Origin: JARFQH01 sp963825595
GTDB lineage: Bacteria; Desulfobacterota; Desulfobacteria; Desulfobacterales; SG8-13
DNA: 64,000 bases
Assembly: GCA_963825595.1 (NCBI GenBank)
Contig: CAWGUE010000013.1
Location: 248,001-312,000 of the forward strand
Direction: 5' to 3'
Made by a program: the position numbers and the translations under genes. The notes beneath the pieces were generated by a model. The model had not been told where the DNA came from and ran no database searches. It was given only the letters and a program-made list of their open reading frames with translations. Each line of letters opens with the position of its first letter. The first letter of the stretch is position 1. This document shows, piece by piece, positions 45,930 through 53,183 of this stretch.

Positions 45930-46208
45930 ATGCAAGAAACATCCATACCCACGGATATTGACCAGCTGCTGGCTGAGGCTGATGAGCTTATTAAAAAAAT
46001 CAATGCCGATGCCATCAAAGACATGCAAGAGGAGCATCGCATCCAGTTTGAAAAGCACGCACAAAGTTTGAGAAGGCTAAGGTCTGAGGTTCAGGAAAAG
46101 ATAGATAAGAAGGGAACACCAGAGAGCGGCTCATACAGCGAAGGAATGCACGAGGCGATCGACGATATTGTAACGGCCATGAAAAACTTGGGAAGCTATT
46201 TTTCATGA
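45930..46208 (+). CDS. Small helical protein of unknown function
   Basis: A 92-residue charged protein, mostly predicted coiled coil (LLAEADELIKKINADAI and RIQFEKHAQSLRRLRSEV). It has no signal peptide or membrane segment. GGGAGG lies 4 bases before the ATG, which supports expression. I do not recognise the family. It is the first gene of the hflKC group, 127 bases before hflK. Confidence 0.7.
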   Translation: MQETSIPTDIDQLLAEADELIKKINADAIKDMQEEHRIQFEKHAQSLRRLRSEVQEKIDKKGTPESGSYSEGMHEAIDDIVTAMKNLGSYFS

Positions 46209-46335
46209 TGTTCGTGAATCGCCTTGAGAAGAAAATGGCGGAAGGGGAGCAAGAATCCATATAGACTAAATGGTGTCCACCCTGAACAAACAAGCATCGA
46301 TGAAGCTGATCGGTTCATTAATTAGGAGGTAAGTT

Positions 46336-47388
46336 ATGCCTGAATGGAATCAACCCCCGGGGGGATCCAAACCGACGTTGGATGACGTGCTGAATAAAAT
46401 TCGACAACAGTTTAAAAGATTCAAAGGTGGTCCGGTCTTCATTCTTGTTGCCGGTGTGGTGGTGGTGGTTGTCTTATGGACCGCATGGTTCACCGTCCAA
46501 CCGGAGGAGACGGGGATTGTACAGCGCTTCGGCAAGGTCATGCGCACGGCCGGTCCGGGACTGCATTTCAAATTGCCTTATGGTATCGAAAATGTCCGTC
46601 TGCTGCCCACGGCTCGCGTGCTCAAAGAAGAGTTCGGGTTTCGGACGGTCTCGGTTTCCACCGTTCCCGGTGAAAAGACCCGCTATGATACGCGCGGCAC
46701 CTACAAGGACGAGTCGCTGATGCTCACCGGGGATTTGAACGTCATCGATGTTCAGTGGATCGTCCAGTACCGCATCGAAGACCCGATCCGCTACCTGTTT
46801 CAGGTTCGCGACACATCGAAAACAATCCGCGACACTACCGAGGCGGTCATGCGCCGCGCGGTCGGCAACCGTCTGGGCAGCGATGTACTGACCACCGGAC
46901 GGGTGGCGGTGGCCAGTGAAGCCAAAACCGAAATCCAGAAAATCCTAACAACCTATGAGTCCGGAGTGCGTCTGGTTACCGTGGAACTTCAGGATGTGAC
47001 TCCGCCGGATACCGTAAAACCTGCCTTTAATGAAGTCAACGAGTCGCGTCAGGACAGAGAGCGAACGATCAATAAAGCCCAGGAACAGGCCAACCGGGAA
47101 ATTCCCAAAGCTCGAGGGGTGGCTACGCAAAGCATCAGCGAGGCCGAAGGTTACGCACTGGAACGCGTAAACCGGGCCCAAGGAGAGGCCACCCGTTTTG
47201 AGGCCATTTTAGGACAGTACCAACAGGCGCCGCAGGTCACGCGCCGGCGGCTGTATCTGGAGGCCATGACCGGTTTCCTGTCAGACATGAAAGGGCTCTA
47301 TATCGTGGATAAGGACCAGAAGGCCATGGTGCCCTGGCTCCCATTGGAATCCAGTGGGCAACCATCAGCACAAGGGAGGCAGCCATGA
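46336..47388 (+). CDS. hflK: FtsH protease modulator HflK
   Basis: A 350-residue SPFH/prohibitin-family protein. The N-terminus is Gly/Pro-rich (NQPPGGSKP), followed by a membrane segment at about residues 32-50 (FILVAGVVVVVVLWTAW), the SPFH domain (VQPEETGIVQRFGKVMR onwards) and a long coiled coil rich in Glu and Ala. HflK and HflC form a large membrane cage around the FtsH protease on the periplasmic side. AGGAGG lies 6 bases before the ATG. The stop overlaps the hflC start as ATGA. No ftsH lies nearby. Confidence 0.95.
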   Translation: MPEWNQPPGGSKPTLDDVLNKIRQQFKRFKGGPVFILVAGVVVVVVLWTAWFTVQPEETGIVQRFGKVMRTAGPGLHFKLPYGIENVRLLPTARVLKEEFGFRTVSVSTVPGEKTRYDTRGTYKDESLMLTGDLNVIDVQWIVQYRIEDPIRYLFQVRDTSKTIRDTTEAVMRRAVGNRLGSDVLTTGRVAVASEAKTEIQKILTTYESGVRLVTVELQDVTPPDTVKPAFNEVNESRQDRERTINKAQEQANREIPKARGVATQSISEAEGYALERVNRAQGEATRFEAILGQYQQAPQVTRRRLYLEAMTGFLSDMKGLYIVDKDQKAMVPWLPLESSGQPSAQGRQP

Positions 47389-48353
47389 AGTTTACCTTGA
47401 AAGCAGTAATCATCGCGATAGCGGTGGTGATCGTTATCTTACTCTATGGCGGTCTATATACATTGGAAGAGGGTCTGCAGGCCATTGTCGTGCAGTTTGG
47501 TCGGCCTGTTGGGGAACCGGTAACCGAGGCGGGACTGCACATGAAACTGCCCTTTGTGCAGGAGGTTCGGCGATTCGAAAAGCGTCTACTGGTCTGGGAC
47601 GGCGATCCGAACCAGGTTCCCACCAAGGGGCGCGAGTTCATCTGGGTGGACACCACCGCCCGGTGGCGGATTGCCGACGCGAAAAAATTTCTGGAGAATG
47701 TAGCCAGCGAAGAAGGGGCCCAGTCGCGCTTGAACGATATTCTCGATTCGGTGGTGCGCGACCAGGTGTCAAGCAGTGAACTTGTGGAACTCGTGCGCAG
47801 CGCATCGTGGGAAGTGCCTGAGGGCGAGGCCCTGAAGGAGGTCCCGAAGGAGCGCGAAGAGGAGCTTAAAAGAGAGATTGCCCGCGGCAGGGAGGAGATC
47901 ACCCGAACGATACTGACTGAAGCACGAAAGATCATCCCGCAATACGGCATCGAATTGGTGGATGTGCGCATCAAGCGCCTGGATTACGTGGAAAGTGTCC
48001 GCGAAAAGGTCTATGAACGCATGATCTCCGAGCGCAAACGGATCGCCGCGCAGTTTCGCTCCGAAGGCGAGGGACGCAGCGCCGAGATCCTCGGTACAAT
48101 GGAAAAAGAGCTGCGCCAGATCCGCTCCACCGCTTACCGCCGGGTGCAGGAGGTCCAAGGCAAAGCCGACGCTGAGGCTACGCAAATCTACGGCCAGGCG
48201 TACAATAAAAATCCAGAATTCTATGCCTTTTTGCGCACCCTTGAAAGCTACAAGGAGAAAACGAATAAGAATTCCGTAATGATCCTCACAACGGACAGCG
48301 ATTTTTATCAATACATCAAGCGGGCGAGTCCTGGAGAAGGGCGCGGCCGATGA
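47385..48353 (+). CDS. hflC: FtsH protease modulator HflC
   Basis: A 322-residue partner of HflK. The N-terminal membrane anchor is AVIIAIAVVIVILLYGGLYT, then the SPFH domain starts EEGLQAIVVQFGRPVG, and the coiled coil contains RIAAQFRSEGEGRSAEILG near residue 225, a conserved HflC segment. The C-terminus (FYAFLRTLESYKEK, TDSDFYQYIK) is complete. Its ATGA overlap with hflK implies coupled translation and equal amounts of the two proteins. Confidence 0.95.
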   Translation: MKFTLKAVIIAIAVVIVILLYGGLYTLEEGLQAIVVQFGRPVGEPVTEAGLHMKLPFVQEVRRFEKRLLVWDGDPNQVPTKGREFIWVDTTARWRIADAKKFLENVASEEGAQSRLNDILDSVVRDQVSSSELVELVRSASWEVPEGEALKEVPKEREEELKREIARGREEITRTILTEARKIIPQYGIELVDVRIKRLDYVESVREKVYERMISERKRIAAQFRSEGEGRSAEILGTMEKELRQIRSTAYRRVQEVQGKADAEATQIYGQAYNKNPEFYAFLRTLESYKEKTNKNSVMILTTDSDFYQYIKRASPGEGRGR

Positions 48354-48439
48354 ATGCCGATCCGTTGACTTTTTCCACTCCCGGGGAGACGGGATGTTAC
48401 CGGGGAAAATTCAACAAATAGATAAGGGAGGTATTATTC

Positions 48440-48790
48440 ATGAAACAGGAAACTCAAAGTAAAATGAAGTATGGAAGCTGGGGGCTTGTGATTGGAGCCG
48501 CCATCGCGATGATCATCGGTTTCGGGTGGGGCGGCTGGTCTACCGCATCGGCTACCCAAGAGATGACCGAAAACGCGATTCTGGAAAGCCGGACGGCGAT
48601 TTACGTGGCCCAATTCATGACGGGTTCCGGCAATGCGGACAATCTTGTGGAATTTGAGAAGATCGACAGTTGGAAAAGACATGAATTGGTTTCAAAGGGC
48701 GGTTGGGACAAAATGCCCGGGCAGGAAGAGGCGGGTTCTGGCGTCGCTCGAGCTTGTGCCGGTGGGATTGAACAGCTGTTGAAAAAATGA
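48440..48790 (+). CDS. Small membrane-anchored protein of unknown function
   Basis: A 116-residue protein with one membrane segment at residues 13-32 (GLVIGAAIAMIIGFGWGGW) and a periplasmic tail (TENAILESRTAIYVAQFM to ARACAGGIEQLLKK). It is not cleaved in an obvious way. GGGAGG lies 8 bases before the ATG. It follows hflC by 86 bases and may belong to the same operon. Similar proteins are annotated as hypothetical, so no function is assigned. Confidence 0.72.
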   Translation: MKQETQSKMKYGSWGLVIGAAIAMIIGFGWGGWSTASATQEMTENAILESRTAIYVAQFMTGSGNADNLVEFEKIDSWKRHELVSKGGWDKMPGQEEAGSGVARACAGGIEQLLKK

Positions 48791-49132
48791 GTCCGGCTGT
48801 GAAAAGAAGATGCAGCCATCGTATCCGTCGGTAAATAGATTTTTTCCAATAACCCTTCCAGAGGCAGGGCTCCTCGGGTTATTCCCGGTAGAGATCACCA
48901 GGAGTCATACCTGTCCGGTAAATGAATCCGATTGGACGATAGTTAACTCGATCCCCCAAAAACGCTGTTTGAATAAAAACGTGCCCTTTTTGGTACCAGC
49001 CTGAACAGCGACTGCTAAAGCAGCTCCAAGGGTTGCTGGAAAACGGTACATTAAAGAGGATCGCAGGATAACGGTTTTTTTAAAAAAAGAAAAGATGACA
49101 GCCAAATAGCATCCGAAGCCGATCAAGGAGGT
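48791..49132. other. Spacer with an inverted repeat
   Basis: AATAACCC at 48848 and GGGTTATT ending at 48883 form an 8-base stem with a 20-base loop, which may end the hflKC group. No gene is supported in the 340 bases. Confidence 0.5.
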
Positions 49133-49369
49133 ATGTTGCAGGGGTTTGGAGAATATCAGGACTTAAAATCGGCAGCGATCATCGATGCCATGATCCACTA
49201 TGCAGAAACTCTGCTGGGTATCGGTTTTACGAAAGTTAAAAAGAAACGGTACAACGCCCAATGCCCATTCCACGCCGACACCAAAGACCGTTTCATGGTG
49301 TATGTCAATAAAAAATAGGAGGTCAGGTTCCATTGTTTCGGTGCCTGTAAGGGTGATTCGGACACCATT
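49133..49369 (+). pseudogene. CHC2-type zinc finger (DnaG-like) remnant
   Basis: It reads DLKSAAIIDAMIHYAETLLG, RYNAQCPFHADTKDRFMVYV, an in-frame TAG at 49316, then EVRFHCFGACKGDSD. The C-P-F-H and C-F-G-A-C parts form the zinc ribbon of primase-like proteins. After about residue 75 the similarity ends and the frame runs into a different sequence. Stop codon plus truncation mean it is not functional. Confidence 0.7.
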
Positions 49370-49650
49370 TGCTTTTCGTATACTGCGGGTTTTCCGTACT
49401 CAAATCCCTGAATATCGGGTTGTTGATGACCTCGCGGTTGAGCCTGATCATTGTCGCCACCACGATCGGACTTGAATTCGGCTTTATCAATGAGGCCTTC
49501 AAAGACGCGATTATCCTGCTGGCCGTCATCACCTGCATGCTGGGTTCGTCTCGTTTCAAGGCGTTTTTCAAATCCCAAGCCGCGTCGAGCGACGCCGGCT
49601 GCATCGAGAAAAGAAAGCTATCTGCCGGTTGGATGCGGAAATGGAAATGA
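49369..49650 (+). pseudogene. C-terminal remnant of a cation/proton antiporter
   Basis: Residues about 20-70 (SRLSLIIVATTIGLEFGFIN, then EAFKDAIILLAVITCMLGSS) match the last two helices of CPA-type sodium or potassium/proton antiporters. The first 300 or so residues are missing. It starts inside the debris of the zinc-finger gene and ends within the next gene. Confidence 0.65.
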
Positions 49651-50048
49651 GCAAACAGAACACGACAAATTTCGAGGATATCATCCAGGTCGTGGTTGGT
49701 GCGTGCGCTCTTTCCGTTCCCGTGGCGTTTTCCGAAGAGGCCTGGAATATGGGCCGGACATTGCCGGTTGCAAACATTATCGTTCTAGTTGTGCTGTCGC
49801 TGTTGTTCGTAAATCTATATTCATTTCACAACATTTTTCAGGGCAGAATCACGCATCGAATTTTCGCCTTTTTCGCGAGAACCGTCATCGATTACAGCAT
49901 CACGCTGCTGGTCGTGGTCGTCGTGTTGTCCGCCTTGGATCATCTGCCCATTTTCAGCGAGCCATGGGTCGCTGTCAGGAGTGTCGTGGTGCTTTCTTTC
50001 CCCGCCTCGATGGGGGCGGTTGTCGTGGATAGTTTCGACAAGGAATAG
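49629..50048 (+). CDS. DUF2391 family membrane protein (short form)
   Basis: A 139-residue protein with four predicted membrane helices (VVVGACALSVPVAFSEEAW, ANIIVLVVLSLLFVNLYSF, TVIDYSITLLVVVVVLSAL, VVVLSFPASMGAVVVDSF). The pattern is that of DUF2391 integral membrane proteins. The function is unknown. Start codons at 49629, 49641 and 49647 are all possible, and none has a strong ribosome binding site. It is followed by a coiled-coil stress gene. Confidence 0.68.
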   Translation: MDAEMEMSKQNTTNFEDIIQVVVGACALSVPVAFSEEAWNMGRTLPVANIIVLVVLSLLFVNLYSFHNIFQGRITHRIFAFFARTVIDYSITLLVVVVVLSALDHLPIFSEPWVAVRSVVVLSFPASMGAVVVDSFDKE

Positions 50049-50114
50049 ACACCTTATGGTTGAATCCGTGTAATAGAAGAGAATTCTTAAAATCAACTCA
50101 AAAGGAGGGTTAAG

Positions 50115-50432
50115 ATGAGCACAAAAAGAGATGCTTATGTGGGTAAATTGAAGGCCCAGTTGGACGAGTGGAACACCGATATCGACAAGCTGGCGGCCAA
50201 GGCCGCCCAGGCGGAAGCGAAGGCGAAAATCGAATATCAAAATCAGCTGGATGACTTGCGTGCCAAGCGCGATGATGTCAGGGACAAGCTGTTGGCTGTG
50301 CAACAGGCTGGGGAGGGGGCATGGGAGGACCTCAAAGAGGGCCTTGAAAATTCATGGGAGATTTTGAAGATGAGCTTCAACAAGGCAAAGACCGAGTTTG
50401 AGAAGGAGTACAAAAAAGGCACAAAAGAGTAA
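50115..50432 (+). CDS. Small coiled-coil stress protein (sll1863-like), second copy
   Basis: A 105-residue charged helical protein related to that at 8833-9138. Residues 5-65 form a coiled coil (QLDEWNTDIDKLAAKAAQAE), and GAWEDLKEGLENSWEIL matches the tail of the first copy. No signal peptide or membrane segment is seen. AGGAGG lies 6 bases before the ATG. A kinase-less ubiB fragment follows after 14 bases. Confidence 0.82.
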   Translation: MSTKRDAYVGKLKAQLDEWNTDIDKLAAKAAQAEAKAKIEYQNQLDDLRAKRDDVRDKLLAVQQAGEGAWEDLKEGLENSWEILKMSFNKAKTEFEKEYKKGTKE

Positions 50433-50446
50433 AAAAGGAAAGCTGA

Positions 50447-50821
50447 ATGGACTGGAAGACATTAACGAGTTTGGGTCGTTTCAAAGATATCGTCATGGTC
50501 CTGCTCAGATATGGATTTGACGATCTGGCCGATCGTCTCAACATTCCGGGGACCAAGTTCATGCGAAAAAAAAGTCCCATCGACCAGCCGCTGAACACCT
50601 TTGAAAGAATCCGATATGCCTGCGAAGAACGCGACCGCCACCAGCTCATCGGGTTGTTGCAAGCGGTGTTGGAAAAAGACGGCGAAGCAATGGTTCACAC
50701 CCTATTGCGTATCGGCCGTGCCGAAGCGGCCATCGACCAAAGGAGCCTGGAGAGGGACCTGCTGGATATTCTGGACCTTCACTACTCGGTGGAATGCGGT
50801 TCTCAAGACATGAAAAATTAA
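50447..50821 (+). pseudogene. UbiB/ABC1 kinase-like gene with internal deletion
   Basis: The first 57 residues match the N-terminus of UbiB-type atypical kinases (FKDIVMVLLRYGFDDLADRL, then NTFERIRYA). The remainder matches the region past the kinase core (DRHQLIGLLQAVLEKDGEAM, LERDLLDILDLHYSV). The join lies near 50620. The segment lost includes the Ala-rich nucleotide loop, the catalytic Lys and the metal-binding Asp, and the C-terminus is also cut. The frame is open with AGGA before the ATG, so a short protein may still be made, but it cannot be a kinase. Confidence 0.8.
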
Positions 50822-50921
50822 ATTGAAACAGAGAGACCTCTTGACCATCCCGTGATCAAATCGCAAGGAGTCGGTAGAATATCGCTTGCGCTCCCGGGCG
50901 CAAAAAAGAGAGGATTCGTTT

Positions 50922-52385
50922 GTGGCTAAACAGGCAACCGAACTGAGGTACGCTGTCCGGTCTCGCGTGGTCTGCAAGTATTTCGGTCAGCTGTGCCTCG
51001 TGCTCGCCGCGCTGACGATGGTGCCGTTGGTGCTGTCGGTGATCTTTGGCGACACGCTCATCAGCCTGCGGTACGGCATGGTGATCGGCGGGCTCGCTGC
51101 CTTGGGGGGCAGCCTGGCCCGGCTGAAGACTCCTGAAAGGGTACAGGCCAACGAAGGCATGGTGCTGGTCGCGCTGATGTTTATCTTCACTCCGCTCGTG
51201 ATGACCTACCCGATGATGGGTTCGGGGCTGGGGTTTCTGGACGCCCTCTTCGAAGCCGTTTCCGGTGTGACGACGACGGGTCTGAGCACGAAGGCGACGC
51301 TTGTTGGCGCGCCGCAGACGTTTCTGTTTGCCCGCGCCTGGATGCAGTGGTACGGCGGGCTGGGCGTCGTCGTACTCTCCCTGGCGCTCGTTATGCAGCC
51401 GGGTCTGGTGGCCAAGGGTCTGGCTGTCAAAGAGGCCGAAAGCGACGATTTAGTCGGCGGCACGCGGGCATACGCGCGGCGAACCCTCATCGTCTATGGC
51501 GTCCTGACCGCCTTGGGCATCATCGGTTCATGGTCGGCGGGAGTCGGGTTTTTCGACGCGGTGCTGTATACATTTGCGGCGGTCTCGACCGGCGGCTTTG
51601 CCCCGTATGACGGAAGCCTCGCGGCGTTCGGTTGGCCGGCACAGGTGTGGATTACCCTGCTCTGCCTCGCCGGTGCGATCCCGCTGGCGCTCTATTACCG
51701 AATGTTCAAGGAGAAGCAACGGGTGGCCGTGGACTTTCTGCAGCTCCGAGCCGTCGTCATTGCTTGCCTGGCCGTTTCACTGGCAGTAGGCGCCGCCATG
51801 CGGCTGAGCGCCGGCATGGCTTGGCCGCAGGTACTCCGCCACGCGCCCCTGCTTGCCTTTTCCGCCCAGACCAGCGCGGGTTTTTCCTCGATGCCGTGTG
51901 CGCAGCTCGATGCGGGCTCGAAGCTGGTTCTGATCTTCTCGATGCTTGTGGGAGGCGGCGCGGGATCGACTGCGGGCGGATTCAAGCTGCTGCGGTTGTT
52001 GATAGCGGTGAGTGTGTTTCGCTTAATCCTCCTGCGGACCTGCCTGCCGAAACATGCCGTCATCGAACCCCGGCTGGCAGGCCGCCGACTGATGGATGAC
52101 GAGATCCACGCGGCCCTTCTGCTCATCGTGCTGTTCGTCGCCGTCGTTGCGCTGTCCTGGCTGCCCTTTGTTGCAATGGGATACAGCCCGCTCGACTCCT
52201 TGTTTGAAGTGGTTTCGGCGACGGGAACGGCGGGGCTTTCTGCAGGGCTGACGAGTGCAGCGCTGCCCGCACTGCTTAAGGGAATTTTGTGCGTTGACAT
52301 GCTGATGGGAAGACTTGAAATCGTCGCGTGGTTTGTGATGCTTTACCCTGGGACCTGGTTTGGCAGGAGAATGGAGGGAACATGA
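50922..52385 (+). CDS. trkH: Potassium uptake protein TrkH
   Basis: A 487-residue channel-like membrane subunit for K+ uptake. The four pore loops with their filter glycines are visible: VSGVTTTGLST, AAVSTGGFAPYDGS, SAQTSAGFSSMP and VVSATGTAGLSAG. The start is a GTG at 50922 with GAGAGGA 7 bases upstream; upstream codons in frame are not conserved. The stop overlaps the trkA start as ATGA. TrkA gates it through NAD(H) or nucleotide binding. Confidence 0.95.
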   Translation: MAKQATELRYAVRSRVVCKYFGQLCLVLAALTMVPLVLSVIFGDTLISLRYGMVIGGLAALGGSLARLKTPERVQANEGMVLVALMFIFTPLVMTYPMMGSGLGFLDALFEAVSGVTTTGLSTKATLVGAPQTFLFARAWMQWYGGLGVVVLSLALVMQPGLVAKGLAVKEAESDDLVGGTRAYARRTLIVYGVLTALGIIGSWSAGVGFFDAVLYTFAAVSTGGFAPYDGSLAAFGWPAQVWITLLCLAGAIPLALYYRMFKEKQRVAVDFLQLRAVVIACLAVSLAVGAAMRLSAGMAWPQVLRHAPLLAFSAQTSAGFSSMPCAQLDAGSKLVLIFSMLVGGGAGSTAGGFKLLRLLIAVSVFRLILLRTCLPKHAVIEPRLAGRRLMDDEIHAALLLIVLFVAVVALSWLPFVAMGYSPLDSLFEVVSATGTAGLSAGLTSAALPALLKGILCVDMLMGRLEIVAWFVMLYPGTWFGRRMEGT

Positions 52386-53083
52386 GAACTGTTTTTATTG
52401 GAGCTGGCGAAGTCAGCATTGAAACCGCTAAAGCACTCGTCAAGAAGGGCCACGAAGTCATCATTATCGAGACCGACAAGGCCAAGATCGACGAATTGTC
52501 TGAAGAGATGGACTGTAGCTTCCTGCAAGGCGATGGCAGCCGGCCCGACATCCTGGGCGAGGTGAATCCCGAACAGACCGACTTCCTGTTCTGCCTGACC
52601 GATAGCGACCAGGCCAACGTCATTGCCAGCCTCGTCGGCCGCTCCCTCGGATTCAAGCGAGTCGTGACAAGCATTATCGATGCGCAATTCGAGGTCATCT
52701 GCCACGAGTTGGGGTTGAAGGACACGATCATCCCGTCCCGCACGATCAGCCGTTTCCTGGAGGACATGGTCGGCGGCAGTAAAAACGTCGAGTTGTCCAC
52801 GGTTATCAAGGACGAGGCCCGGTTTTTCACGTTCACCGCCAAGAAAGAAGACGCTGTCGTCGTCAAAGAGCTAAAGCTGCCTGCGGATGCCCGCGTCGTT
52901 TGCTATTATCGGGAAGACAAGTTCGCTCATGCCGATGAGGAGACCACGCTGCACGCAGGCGACGAGATCGTGATTCTGACACACAGCAAGAACTTGGACG
53001 AATTGGAAAAGCGTTGGCAGCCAAAGCAACAGGAGGAGAAGCCGTCGGATTCGGCCGTCAGCAAGAAGAGCAGCCAGAAGTGA
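52382..53083 (+). CDS. trkA: Trk system regulatory subunit TrkA (single RCK unit)
   Basis: A 233-residue cytosolic regulator with one RCK-N domain (VFIGAGEVSIETAKALVKKG, nucleotide loop G-x-G-x-x-S; the last glycine of the classical motif is replaced) and one RCK-C domain (ELKLPADARVVCYYR to DEIVILTHSKNLDEL). It is half the size of the enterobacterial TrkA and would work as a tetramer or octamer ring. A basic tail rich in Lys and Ser follows. GGAGGG precedes the ATG, which overlaps the trkH stop. Confidence 0.93.
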   Translation: MRTVFIGAGEVSIETAKALVKKGHEVIIIETDKAKIDELSEEMDCSFLQGDGSRPDILGEVNPEQTDFLFCLTDSDQANVIASLVGRSLGFKRVVTSIIDAQFEVICHELGLKDTIIPSRTISRFLEDMVGGSKNVELSTVIKDEARFFTFTAKKEDAVVVKELKLPADARVVCYYREDKFAHADEETTLHAGDEIVILTHSKNLDELEKRWQPKQQEEKPSDSAVSKKSSQK

Positions 53084-53183
53084 CCGGTCAGCATGGAAGG
53101 CGAAACCGTAGAATTTCTCATTATATTCTTTTCGGGGAAACAGAGGAGTGATCAATGAAATCCACGTGAAAGGAAAGCAGAAT

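Noticed and set aside
49316..49318. In-frame TAG in the CHC2 zinc-finger frame as a possible pyrrolysine codon
   Set aside because: The gene is also truncated soon after, and there is no pyrrolysine machinery in view. A decayed gene explains both facts.
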